A stretch of DNA of 64,000 nucleotides from Pseudomonadota bacterium (GTDB taxonomy: Bacteria > Pseudomonadota > Alphaproteobacteria > Rhodospirillales > Magnetospirillaceae). Location of the stretch: assembly GCA_021847015.1 (NCBI GenBank), contig JAJZVW010000011.1, forward strand, positions 1 to 64,000, read 5' to 3'. Numbering within the stretch: the stretch's first letter is position 1; every line of letters starts with the position of its first letter. The position numbers and the translations under genes were made by a program. Shown here one piece after another: positions 34,264-44,029 of the stretch. The notes under the pieces were generated by a model. That model was not told the origin of the DNA. It did no database searches and worked only from the letters and a program-made list of their open reading frames with translations.

Positions 34264-35750
34264 TGGAGGTCACCGCCCTGCTGCTGGAACAGGCCGCGCG
34301 CCTTGAGCGCGATGGCCTGTCGCCCCAGGCGGAACTGGTCTACCGCCAGATCCTGGCGGACGATCCCGGCCATGCCGGAGCCGCGCACGCGTTCGGCCGC
34401 CTGCTTCACCGGATGGGACGGATGGACGAGGGACTGGCTTGGCTGCGCCAGGCGGTGGACCTCGATCCCGACGCCTTCGACGCGTGGCATGATCTTGGGG
34501 CGGCGCTGGGTGCGCAGGAGCATCTGGCCGAAGCCGTCCAATGTTTCCGCCGCGCCCTGGCCCTCCGCCACGATATCGCCTCCGGATGGCACAACCTGGG
34601 TTCCGCCCTCAACAAGCTGGAACGCTACGACGACGCGGCGGCGGCCCACAGGCAGGCCATCGCCTTGCAGCCCGATCTCGCCGAAGCCCATTCGGATTTG
34701 GGCGTCGCCCTGTACAAGGGCGGCCGCGCCGTGGAATCCATCGCGGCCTGCCGGGGCGCGGTCACCCTTGCTCCGGCCGTTCCCGAGTTCCACGTCAACC
34801 TGGCGCTCGCGCTGCTGATGGCGGGACACTACGAGGAAGGATTCCGTGAATTTGAATGGCGGCGCCGAACCGCCGCACTCCGTGTTCCCATGGCAGGGGT
34901 GGAGTGGCGCGGCGAACCCTTGGACGGGCGGACGGTCCTGCTGCATGCCGAGCAGGGTTTGGGCGATATCCTCCAATTCGTCCGCTATGCGCCGCTGGTC
35001 GTGGCACGAGGCGGACGGGTGGTGCTGTGGGTGGATCGTCCCCTGGTCCGCCTGCTCGGCACGGTGCCGGGAGTCGCCGAGGTGGCGCCTATCGACGTGC
35101 CGCCGCCGCCGTTCGCGTTTTACCTCCCGCTGCCGAGTCTCCCCCGCGTCCTGGGCACCGCGCTCGGCACCATCCCCGCCGACATTCCCTATGTCCAGGC
35201 GGACTCGGTCGCCGTCGAGACGTGGCGGCGGCGGCTGGCGGATCGTCCAGGGCTGAAGGTGGGACTGGTGTGGGCCGGCGCCCCTCGTCCCCACGATCCC
35301 GTTTCCCACCGCATCGACCACCGGCGCAGCCTGCGGCTGGATCAGTTCGCAGGGTTAGCCGCCATCGCCGGAATCGCGTTGGTCAGCCTGCAAAAAGGCG
35401 ATCCCGCCGCCCAGACGAAGACGGCGCCGCCGAGCCTCCGTTTGGCCGATTGGACCGACGAGATCACGGATTTCGCCGACACCGCCGCCCTGGTCGCGAA
35501 CCTCGACCTCGTGATCTCCGCGGATACGTCGGTGGTTCATCTTGCCGGCGCGATGGGCAAGCCGGTGTGGATCCTGTCCCGCTTCGACGGCTGTTGGCGG
35601 TGGCTGAGCGGTCGCGACGATTCGCCCTGGTACCCCACCGCGCGCCTGTTCCGCCAGCCGGCGCCGGGCGACTGGGAAACCGTGCTGCGGCGGGTCGGCG
35701 AGGAACTCCGCGTCCTTGCTATGAGGGCCACCCGCCGCCAAGCGCCTTGA
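34260..35750 (+). CDS. TPR-glycosyltransferase, array copy 8
   Basis: This encodes 496 residues: the cap MMEVTALLLEQAARLERD, about six TPR units to residue 196, then the GT-like domain with HAEQGLGDILQFVRYAP and GLVWAGAPRPH. The conserved aspartate motif reads SADTSVVHLAG instead of SVDTSVVHLAG, and the FD.H.PLMSLP strand is changed to FAFYLPLPSLP, so this copy may differ in acceptor. The last 32 bp overlap the convergent efflux gene. It is the end of the array. Confidence 0.87.
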   Translation: MMEVTALLLEQAARLERDGLSPQAELVYRQILADDPGHAGAAHAFGRLLHRMGRMDEGLAWLRQAVDLDPDAFDAWHDLGAALGAQEHLAEAVQCFRRALALRHDIASGWHNLGSALNKLERYDDAAAAHRQAIALQPDLAEAHSDLGVALYKGGRAVESIAACRGAVTLAPAVPEFHVNLALALLMAGHYEEGFREFEWRRRTAALRVPMAGVEWRGEPLDGRTVLLHAEQGLGDILQFVRYAPLVVARGGRVVLWVDRPLVRLLGTVPGVAEVAPIDVPPPPFAFYLPLPSLPRVLGTALGTIPADIPYVQADSVAVETWRRRLADRPGLKVGLVWAGAPRPHDPVSHRIDHRRSLRLDQFAGLAAIAGIALVSLQKGDPAAQTKTAPPSLRLADWTDEITDFADTAALVANLDLVISADTSVVHLAGAMGKPVWILSRFDGCWRWLSGRDDSPWYPTARLFRQPAPGDWETVLRRVGEELRVLAMRATRRQAP

Positions 35751-37119
35751 TCAGCAGCACGCCCGCGGTCATGCGCCGGGTGAGGATGTCCTCCGCCCCA
35801 AGCTCGGCCGCGAGCGCCGCGTTCTGGGTTGAAACCACCTCGAGATAGGTGACCAATCCCCCTGCGTAGCGCAGTTCCGCCTGCTGCAACGCCGTGTTGG
35901 CGGCGGTCACCGCCGCATCCTGCGTACCGGCCTCCTGCTCGAGCAGGCGAAGAGCGGCGAGATTGTCCTCGACGTCCAGCCACGCCGTCAGCACCGTCTG
36001 GCGGTAAGACGCCACGGTCTCGTCATAGGCCGCATGGGCCTCGGCGGACAACGCGGACAGCCGGCCGCCGTCGAACACCGTAAGCACGGCGGTGGGGCCC
36101 AGCGCCCAAAGGCTGCTGGGCGCCTGAAACCACGTCGCCGCCGAGGCGCTCTCCGCCCCCACCAGGGCGCGCAGGTCGATCACCGGATAAAAGGCGGCGC
36201 GGGCGACCCCGATATCGGCATTGGCGGCGGCCACCCGCCGCTCCGCGGCGGCGATGTCCGGCCGCCGCTCCAGCAAGGTGGACGGCAAGCCGGGATTGAT
36301 GGCGGGGGGAAGCCCGTTCAAGGGCACGGGGGCAAGGTGGAAATCGGCGGGCGCCTCGCCGATGAGAATGGCGATGGCGTGTTCGAGTTGAGCGCGCTTG
36401 AGGCGGGTGTCGCTCGCCTGGGTCTTGGCCGTCTCCAATTGGGTTTGGGCCTGGGCGACGTCGGCAGCGGCAGCGATGCCGCCGTCATGCCGCTGGCGGA
36501 TGAGGTCGAACGCCTTCCCATAGGCCACCACCGTCTTGCCCAGGATGTCCTGCCGGGCGTCGTCGCCCCTGAGCGCGAAGTAATCGGCGGCCAGTTCGGC
36601 ATGCACCGCCAGATCGACCGTGGCCAGATCGGCTCCGCTGGCCTGGGCGCGATCCTCGCCGGCCGCGACCAGATTACGGACGCGGCCCCAGACGTCGAGT
36701 TCATACGAGACGTCGGCGGAAAGGTAATGGTCGGAGTAGATGCGCGGCGGAAACACGTTGGCGACGGTGCCCGAGCGACGCTGCCGGAAGGACGCTTCTT
36801 GGGCGGAAACCTGCGGATAATAGTCCGCGCGGGCGTATTGGGCGGCAGCACGCGCCTGATCGAACCGCGCGAGCGCCACCTTGAGATCCTGGTTGCCGGA
36901 GGAAACCTTGTCCTCCAGGGCGTTCAGCCGCGGATCGCCGAAGACTTTCCACCACGTCCCCTTCGGGATCTCGTCGGCGGGCTGCCCCTTCCGCCATATC
37001 CCCGCCTCGGAATAGGCGGCCGGCACGGGCATCTCCGGAGGATGATACTCGGGCGCCAGGGAGCAGGACGCCAGAACGCCGGCCAGGATGACGGGAGCGA
37101 CAGGGCCGAGGGATTTCAT
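35719..37119 (-). CDS. Outer-membrane efflux lipoprotein (OprM/NodT type)
   Basis: A TolC-like channel of 466 residues. The signal peptide ends in a lipobox (LASCS, Cys at about residue 19). Two OEP repeats follow, with typical segments: WWKVFGDPRLNALE, YELDVWGRVRNLV, LLERRPDIAAAERRVAAANADIGVARAAFYP and YAGGLVTYLEVV. It forms the outer-membrane exit of the RND pump. Its start overlaps the stop of the adaptor gene by 4 bp, and its 3' end overlaps the convergent TPR-glycosyltransferase copy 8. Confidence 0.94.
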   Translation of the reverse strand: MKSLGPVAPVILAGVLASCSLAPEYHPPEMPVPAAYSEAGIWRKGQPADEIPKGTWWKVFGDPRLNALEDKVSSGNQDLKVALARFDQARAAAQYARADYYPQVSAQEASFRQRRSGTVANVFPPRIYSDHYLSADVSYELDVWGRVRNLVAAGEDRAQASGADLATVDLAVHAELAADYFALRGDDARQDILGKTVVAYGKAFDLIRQRHDGGIAAAADVAQAQTQLETAKTQASDTRLKRAQLEHAIAILIGEAPADFHLAPVPLNGLPPAINPGLPSTLLERRPDIAAAERRVAAANADIGVARAAFYPVIDLRALVGAESASAATWFQAPSSLWALGPTAVLTVFDGGRLSALSAEAHAAYDETVASYRQTVLTAWLDVEDNLAALRLLEQEAGTQDAAVTAANTALQQAELRYAGGLVTYLEVVSTQNAALAAELGAEDILTRRMTAGVLLIKALGGGWPS

Positions 37120-38300
37120 TTGCCCTTATCCTTCGACGGCGGCGCGGCGACGCGCACAAGCTGTCCCTCCGCCAGCGAATCGGGCGGATTGAGGATCACC
37201 GGGTCGCCGGGGCGGACGCCATCGACCACTTCGACCTTGGTTCCGTAATCCCGCCCCGGGGTCACCGGCACCAGCACCACGCGGTTGCCGGCGCCGAGTT
37301 TGGCGACCCGCAGCCCTTCGGCGCGGAACAGCAGGGTGTTGACCGGCAGCAGAACATTGTCGGCGGGCGTCGGAACCCTCAGATGGACCTCGGTGTAACC
37401 GCCGGGGAACAGCTCTCCCCGGGGATTTTCCGCCCGCAATTCCACCAGCAGCGTGCGCGCGGCGGGATCGATGGCCTGCGCCGTCCGCACCAGGGTAGCC
37501 GGAAAGGTGCGCCGCGGATACTCGGCGAAGTGAAGAGCCGCCGTCATCCCCGGCTTCACCGCCGCGACATAGGGCTGGGGAACGCGGATGTAGATGCGCA
37601 GCCGCGATACATCGGCGACACGGAACAATTCCGGCCCTATGCCGCTGCCGGTGTTGATGAGCGCGCCGATGTCGGTGTTGCGCGCGGTGACCACACCGTC
37701 GAAGGGCGCGACCACGCGCTTGAAATCCTCCAGCTGCTGAAGACGGGCCACGTTGGCCTTGGCGGAAGCGACCAGGGCGTCCTTAGCTGCGGCATCGGCG
37801 GCCTTTTCCTCGGCCTCCTGCCGCGGCACCGAATCCGTTGCCAGCAGCATCTGCCAGCGCCGGTCGGTGCTTTGAGCAATGCGGTCGTTGGCCTCGGCGG
37901 TGGCGAGGTCGGCCTGGGCCTGGCGGAGCTGGTCGTCAACGTCGGGCGTGTCGATCTCGCCCAGCATCTGCCCCTTCTTGACCGGCGTGCCGATATCGGT
38001 AAGCCAGGTCTTGAGGTAGCCGCTGGTGCGCGCATAGATGGGCGCCTCGTAATAGGCCTGGACGTCGCCGGGAAGGACCAGTTCGTCGTTGGCAGCGGCC
38101 GGGGCGGCCTTCAGGACCACCACGGTCGGAATCGCCCGTACCGCCGCATCCTGGGCCAAGCGGATACCGGCATGGTATCGGCTGACGAGCCCCCAGCCGC
38201 CAATCGCAAGCAGCGCTCCCACGGCCGCCAGCCCCGCAAGGCGGAGCTTCCGCGGATTGGGCCGCGTCCGTCCGCGGGGCAGGTCATCGTGCTGATACAT
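37116..38300 (-). CDS. RND efflux periplasmic adaptor (membrane fusion protein)
   Basis: This encodes 394 residues. An N-terminal membrane anchor lies at about 20-42. The lipoyl/barrel-sandwich halves are visible at IYARTSGYLKTWLTDIGTPVKKGQMLGEI and VVAPFDGVVTARNTDIGALI, flanking a coiled-coil hairpin rich in Ala, Gln and Asp. It links the inner-membrane pump with the outer-membrane channel. The start at 38300 has GGAGG four bases upstream. It lies between the pump gene (14-bp gap) and the channel gene (4-bp overlap). Confidence 0.94.
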   Translation of the reverse strand: MYQHDDLPRGRTRPNPRKLRLAGLAAVGALLAIGGWGLVSRYHAGIRLAQDAAVRAIPTVVVLKAAPAAANDELVLPGDVQAYYEAPIYARTSGYLKTWLTDIGTPVKKGQMLGEIDTPDVDDQLRQAQADLATAEANDRIAQSTDRRWQMLLATDSVPRQEAEEKAADAAAKDALVASAKANVARLQQLEDFKRVVAPFDGVVTARNTDIGALINTGSGIGPELFRVADVSRLRIYIRVPQPYVAAVKPGMTAALHFAEYPRRTFPATLVRTAQAIDPAARTLLVELRAENPRGELFPGGYTEVHLRVPTPADNVLLPVNTLLFRAEGLRVAKLGAGNRVVLVPVTPGRDYGTKVEVVDGVRPGDPVILNPPDSLAEGQLVRVAAPPSKDKGK

Positions 38301-38314
38301 GGAACCTCCGAACA

Positions 38315-41300
38315 TCAAACGCGTTCGCGGGCCGCACGGCGGCCATGCACGAGGCAGAACACGACGGGGACGAAGAACAGGGTGGCGATCGTGGCGAAAG
38401 CCAGGCCGCCGATGACCGCCCGGCCCAGGGGCGCGTTCTGCTCGCCGCCTTCGCCGAACCCAAGGGCCATAGGCACCATGCCGATGATCATGGCGAGCGC
38501 CGTCATCAGCACCGGGCGGAAGCGGCTGAACCCGGCCTCAAGCGCCGCCGTCAGGGCTTCGCGCCCGGCTTTCATGCGCTCGCGGGCGAAGCTGACCACC
38601 AGGATGCTGTTGGCGGTCGCCACGCCCATGCACATGATGGCGCCGGTCAGCGCGGGAACGCTCAAGGTGGTGTGGGAGACGAACAGCATCCAGACGATGC
38701 CGGCCAGCGCTGCGGGCAGCGCGGTGATGATGATGAAGGGATCGAGCCAGGACTGGAAATTCACCACGATCAGCAGATAGACCAGCACGATGGCCAGCGC
38801 GAGTCCGCCGAAGAGCCCGGCAAACGAGCTCGCCATGGTTTCCATCTGGCCGCGGGCCACCACTTTCGATCCCTTGGGGAGATCCTTCGCAGTTTCGGCG
38901 ATGATGCGCCGGATGTCGCTGGATACCGCGCCGAGATCCCGATCCTGCACCGACCCGAAGATGTCGATGACCGGCTGCACGTTGTAGTGGGACGCCACCA
39001 GGGGCCCGACGCTGCGGCTGACCTTGGCGACGGCGCCCAGGATTTGCGGCGGCCGCCCTTGCCCGCCGACGATGGGCACGTTCTCCAGCGCCTGCAAGGA
39101 ATCGAGCTGGTACTGGGGCGTCTGGGTCACCACCGAGTAGGACACGCCGTTCTTGGGGTTGAGCCAGAAATTGGGTGCCGTCTGGAAACTGCCGCTGAGG
39201 CTGATCAGCATGTTGCTGGCGATGTCCCCCTGGGTGATGCCCAATTGCTGGGCCCGAGCGCGGTCGACATCCACATGGACCTCGGGAGCGTCGAAGGCCT
39301 GCTGGACGCGCAGATCGACAAGACCCGGCACGCTCTGAAGCTTCGTGAACAGCGCCATCGCGTACTTGCGGTTTTCCGCCGCCTTAAATCCCATCACCTG
39401 GATATCGATCGGCGCCGGCAAGCCGAAGTTGAGGATCTGCCCGACGATGTCGGCCGGCAGGAACGCGAACATCACGGTGGGGAAGGCCTTCGGCAATTCC
39501 TCGCGCAGGATCCGCACGTAATCCGCGGTCGGGCGGTGGCCCGGCACCAGGGAGATCAGCACGTCGGCGTCGGCGGTCCCGGTCGGCGCGGAATTGCTGT
39601 AGGACAGGTTGATGCCGCTCACCGGCAGGCCGATGTTGTCGACCATGCTCTGCGTTTCGCTTGCCGGGATGATGCGGCGGATCACCGCCTCGACCTCGTC
39701 GGCGAGGCGCGCGGTCTCCTCGATGCGGGTACCGGCATGGGCGCGCAGATGGAGTTTGATCTGCCCGCCGTCCACCGCCGGGAAGAAATCCCGGCCCAAC
39801 GTCGGCAGCAGCAGCAGGGAAACGATCACCGCGCCCATGAACCCGGCGGCGAACCGCCTCCGGTTCATCAGCGCGATGGCGAGAAGCACCCGGTAGTTGG
39901 ACCGCAGCGCTTCGAAGCGGCGTTCGAACGCCGCCTGGTAGCGCACCAACACGTTCGCGGAAGAGCCATGGTCATACGGTTCATGGGCCCGCAGCAGATA
40001 CTTGGCCATGGTGGGGACCAGCGTCCGCGACAGGACGTAGGACGCGAGCATGGCGAACACCACCGCTTCGCCCATGGGCACGAACAGGAACCGCGCCACG
40101 CCGCTCAGGAAGAACATCGGCACGAAGACGATGCAGATGGCGAGCGTGGACACCAGCGCGGGGACGGCGATCTGCTGGGCGCCGTCGAGGATCGCGGCCT
40201 CCACCGGCTTGCCCCGCTCCAGATGCCAGTTGATGTTCTCAATGGCCACGGTGGCGTCGTCGACCAGGATGCCGACCGCCAGCGCCAGCCCCCCCAGGGT
40301 CATGATGTTGATGGTCTGACCGAGTGCCGAGAGGACGATGATGGAGGCCAGCACCGACAGCGGGATCGACACCGTGATGATGAGCGTGCTGCGCCACGAG
40401 CCCAGGAACGCCAGGATCATCAGGCCGGTGAGGCCGGCTGCGATCACCCCCTCGCGGACGACGCCTTCGACCGCAGCCTTGACGAACACCGATTGATCGC
40501 CGATGGCGTGGATGTCGAGCCCCGGCGGCGAGGAATCGCGGATTTGCGGCAAGCGCGCCTTGACCCGCTCGATGATGTCGAGGGTCGAGGCGACGCCCGT
40601 CTTCTGCACGGGCATCAGCACGGCGCGCTGGCCGTCGACGCGGACGATGTTGGTCTGCGGAGCGAAGCCGTCACGGACGTGCGCGACGTCCTTGAGGAGG
40701 ATGGTCGTCCCGTTGACGTACTTGACCGGCACGTCGTTGAGCTGATCGAGAAGGGTCGGGCTGGCGTTGAGCAGGACGTTGTACTCGTACTCGCCGATCT
40801 TCTCGGTGCCCGCCGGCAGGATCAGGTTCTGGGCGGCGATGGCGGCATTCACGTCCCGGGGCGACAACCCCTTGGCCTGGAGCTTGCGCTGGTCGAGGTC
40901 CACCTGCACCTGGCGCTGCTTGCCGCCATAGGGAAAGGGCAGCGACGCCCCCTGCACGGTGGCCAGTTGGGTGCGGATGAAGCTGTTGCCGTAATCGTAG
41001 AGTTCCTGTTCCGACAGCTTCGAGCTGGACAGCGCCAACTGGATGACCGGCACGCTGGAGGCGTTGTAGCTGAGCACCAGCGGCGGCGTGATGCCGGGCG
41101 GCAGCATCATCAGCAAGGTCTGGGAAATGGCCGTGACCTGGCTTAAGGCCACGTCGATGTTGACGCCGGGCTGGAAGAAGATCTTGACCACGCCCACGCC
41201 CAGAAGCGACTGGGACTCGATATGCTCGATGTCGTTGACCGTGGTGGTGACCGCCCGCTCGAAATTGGCGACGACCCGGTTGCCCATGTCGGCCGGCGGC

Positions 41301-41461
41301 AGGCCGGTGTAGCGCCACACCACGCTGACCACCGGGATGCCGATATTGGGGAAGATGTCGGTCGGCGTGCGCAGGATGGCCAAGGGACCGAAGATCAGCA
41401 GCAAAAGCGCCAACACCACGAAGGTGTAAGGCCGCTGCAAGGCGATGCGAACGATCCACAT
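38315..41461 (-). CDS. RND efflux transporter permease (AcrB-like)
   Basis: An inner-membrane proton-driven pump of 1048 residues. The N-terminus MWIVRIALQRPYTFVVLALLLL is followed by the porter domain, TM2-TM6 with the conserved proton-relay aspartate region (LALAVGILVDDATVAIENI) and the second porter/TM set ending in GRAVIGGLAFATI-type helix. Length and layout match HAE-type drug or solvent pumps. The start at 41461 follows GGAGACG. It is the first gene of a three-gene operon. The substrate cannot be predicted. Confidence 0.95.
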   Translation of the reverse strand: MWIVRIALQRPYTFVVLALLLLIFGPLAILRTPTDIFPNIGIPVVSVVWRYTGLPPADMGNRVVANFERAVTTTVNDIEHIESQSLLGVGVVKIFFQPGVNIDVALSQVTAISQTLLMMLPPGITPPLVLSYNASSVPVIQLALSSSKLSEQELYDYGNSFIRTQLATVQGASLPFPYGGKQRQVQVDLDQRKLQAKGLSPRDVNAAIAAQNLILPAGTEKIGEYEYNVLLNASPTLLDQLNDVPVKYVNGTTILLKDVAHVRDGFAPQTNIVRVDGQRAVLMPVQKTGVASTLDIIERVKARLPQIRDSSPPGLDIHAIGDQSVFVKAAVEGVVREGVIAAGLTGLMILAFLGSWRSTLIITVSIPLSVLASIIVLSALGQTINIMTLGGLALAVGILVDDATVAIENINWHLERGKPVEAAILDGAQQIAVPALVSTLAICIVFVPMFFLSGVARFLFVPMGEAVVFAMLASYVLSRTLVPTMAKYLLRAHEPYDHGSSANVLVRYQAAFERRFEALRSNYRVLLAIALMNRRRFAAGFMGAVIVSLLLLPTLGRDFFPAVDGGQIKLHLRAHAGTRIEETARLADEVEAVIRRIIPASETQSMVDNIGLPVSGINLSYSNSAPTGTADADVLISLVPGHRPTADYVRILREELPKAFPTVMFAFLPADIVGQILNFGLPAPIDIQVMGFKAAENRKYAMALFTKLQSVPGLVDLRVQQAFDAPEVHVDVDRARAQQLGITQGDIASNMLISLSGSFQTAPNFWLNPKNGVSYSVVTQTPQYQLDSLQALENVPIVGGQGRPPQILGAVAKVSRSVGPLVASHYNVQPVIDIFGSVQDRDLGAVSSDIRRIIAETAKDLPKGSKVVARGQMETMASSFAGLFGGLALAIVLVYLLIVVNFQSWLDPFIIITALPAALAGIVWMLFVSHTTLSVPALTGAIMCMGVATANSILVVSFARERMKAGREALTAALEAGFSRFRPVLMTALAMIIGMVPMALGFGEGGEQNAPLGRAVIGGLAFATIATLFFVPVVFCLVHGRRAARERV

Positions 41462-41754
41462 ACCAACGTCTCCGAGCACGGCCGCGTCCTGGCCGTAAGG
41501 TTTAGACGCAGACTCATGCGCAATCCGCCACCTCGTGTAAAGATGGGGGAAGACGCAGACCGGCGAGAAAACCAGATGTTTCGGCTTTTATTCCTGTCCC
41601 TCCCCTCGGGCGGATGGCCGAACACTAGGCTGTCCCGTGCGCTGCGCAAATGGCGGCCGATATCCTGTGCGCCAATGGGGTGATGACCGTGCATTTTACG
41701 CCAGCCCTGTGCGCCGATGGCCACCCCGGACCGCTCGCCGGCTTGGCCCCGGCG
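41462..41754. promoter_or_regulatory. Promoter region of the RND operon
   Basis: 293 bp between the glf stop and the pump start, no gene. Two similar 15-base stretches, CTGTGCGCCAATGGG and CTGTGCGCCGATGGC, lie near 41665 and 41706, about 41 bp apart, and could be a regulator's tandem site. No regulator gene adjoins the operon in this window. Confidence 0.3.
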
Positions 41755-42864
41755 TCACGGGGCAAGGGCCGGGACCGGGCTGCCCTGCAAGAGACGCCGG
41801 ACCAGCATCATCGCCCGGCCGATGGCCTGGTCCATGTCGTAATAGCGGTACTCGCCGAGCCGTCCGCAGAACAACACGCCCGGCAAGGTTGCCGCGCGCT
41901 CGGCATAACGCCGGTACAGCGCCCGCTGCCGCGCGTCGGGGAAGGGATACTCGTATTCGGCGGGAGAGGTGGGCGTATAGGGATATTCGCGGGTCACCAC
42001 CGTGCCTTTGATGGCATCGCGATACTGCGCCGGCATGATCTGCTTCCACTCGATGGCGCGGATATGGGGCCCATCCTCCCATGCGGGGAAATTCACCTGC
42101 GGCGCGGGAAACAGCCGGTCCACGCCGGGCATGTATTCATGCTCGCGCCGCTGCGCCCGGTATTGCAGCCGGCCCAGGTCGAAGCCGAAATATTCGTCGA
42201 TGGAACCGCTGTGGATGGTCAGCTTCCGCGGGACGACATGGCTGCGGATTTCGGCAAAGCCGGTATTCAGCAAGACCGGAACGCCAGCCAGCATCCGTTC
42301 CATCAGGCCGGCATAGCCGTCGAGGGGAATGCCCTGCCAACGGCTGCCCTTCAGGCGGACGTCGCCGTCGATTCGGACGTCGAAGCGGCCGGCGAGATCG
42401 GCGGACAGAGTGCGCGCCTCCACACCCCATTGCTTTTCCGTGTAGGACTTGACGAACTTCTCGTAGATCGGACGCGGCATCATCGCCAGCGACGCCTCCT
42501 CGAAGTTCGCCGGGCTGTCCGCGGGCGACGGCCGCCAGCCGTCGCCAAGAGTGCGGCGGATGTATTCGTCCTGCACGGGCCAGTGTTCGAACCGTCCGTC
42601 CACATGGGACATCAGCACGGCTTCGAACGGGTAAAAGTCCCCGAAGCGGGTGACGAAATCCCAGACCTCCTGGGACGAGGTGCGGAAATAATGGGGGCCA
42701 TAGGCATGGACCCGGATGCCTGACGGGTGAGCGAAATCGTGGACGTTGCCACCCAGATGCGGGCGGCGGTCCACCACCAGCACACGCTGGCCCTGGTCCG
42801 CCAGCACGCGCGCCATGGTCGCTCCCGTCAAGCCGGCGCCGACCACCAGATAGTCGCAATCCAT
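41755..42864 (-). CDS. glf: UDP-galactopyranose mutase
   Basis: A flavoenzyme of 369 residues that interconverts UDP-galactopyranose and UDP-galactofuranose. The FAD-binding motif VVGAGLTGA is at the N-terminus, with GGNVHDF and the GPHYFRTS region next. KQWG, YFGFDLGRLQYR, a YPYTPTSPAEYEYPFP block and the terminal GRLGEYRYYDMDQAIGRA are all characteristic. It follows galE by 24 bp in one transcript, so both enzymes together would make UDP-Galf from UDP-glucose. Confidence 0.95.
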   Translation of the reverse strand: MDCDYLVVGAGLTGATMARVLADQGQRVLVVDRRPHLGGNVHDFAHPSGIRVHAYGPHYFRTSSQEVWDFVTRFGDFYPFEAVLMSHVDGRFEHWPVQDEYIRRTLGDGWRPSPADSPANFEEASLAMMPRPIYEKFVKSYTEKQWGVEARTLSADLAGRFDVRIDGDVRLKGSRWQGIPLDGYAGLMERMLAGVPVLLNTGFAEIRSHVVPRKLTIHSGSIDEYFGFDLGRLQYRAQRREHEYMPGVDRLFPAPQVNFPAWEDGPHIRAIEWKQIMPAQYRDAIKGTVVTREYPYTPTSPAEYEYPFPDARQRALYRRYAERAATLPGVLFCGRLGEYRYYDMDQAIGRAMMLVRRLLQGSPVPALAP

Positions 42865-42888
42865 GGCACCCCCCTTCGGCCGTTCGCG

Positions 42889-43872
<984 letters not shown>

Positions 43873-44029
43873 GGCGAATGCTCCTTTCCGGATGCTGGCG
43901 GCATTGCCTTTAGTCCTGATTTTATCAAATAAATACAGGTCCGGCCAAACATTAATGTTGAATTAAGCCTTGGATTATACCGTTTGGAACCGACTTCGTC
44001 GGCTCCGGAACAGGAATGAGGTAACGCCG
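43873..44029. promoter_or_regulatory. Divergent promoter region between galE and a methyltransferase-like gene
   Basis: 157 bp with a clearly AT-rich core (43915-43980). A stem-loop GGAACCGAC-TTC-GTCGGCTCC with one mismatch occupies 43986-44006, just before the ribosome-binding site of the plus-strand gene, and could modulate its translation. Confidence 0.4.

Larger units (their letters stand above)
22535..35750 (+). repeat. Tandem array of eight TPR-glycosyltransferase paralogues
   Basis: Eight consecutive genes in the same orientation are separated by -4 to +10 bp. All share a C-terminal GT9-like domain of 284-296 residues after a conserved Trp (in ExEWRRR; FRW in gene 1). That Trp lies at residues 239, 167, 302, 371, 200, 301, 301 and 200, so the N-terminal TPR parts differ by near-multiples of 34 residues. 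Copies share long DNA identities, for example 113 exact bases at 30792-30904 and 32566-32678. The array grew by tandem duplication and by gain or loss of TPR units. Confidence 0.9.

Noticed and set aside
22535-35750. Regular DNA repetition that could suggest a CRISPR or satellite array
   Set aside because: The periodicity is in codons of TPR units and paralogous genes; there are no short identical repeats with unique spacers.
38345-41146. Long plus-strand open frame (933 codons) opposite the RND pump gene
   Set aside because: It is His/Asp/Gly/Arg-rich with no domain and lies exactly antisense to a clear RND permease; a high-GC shadow.
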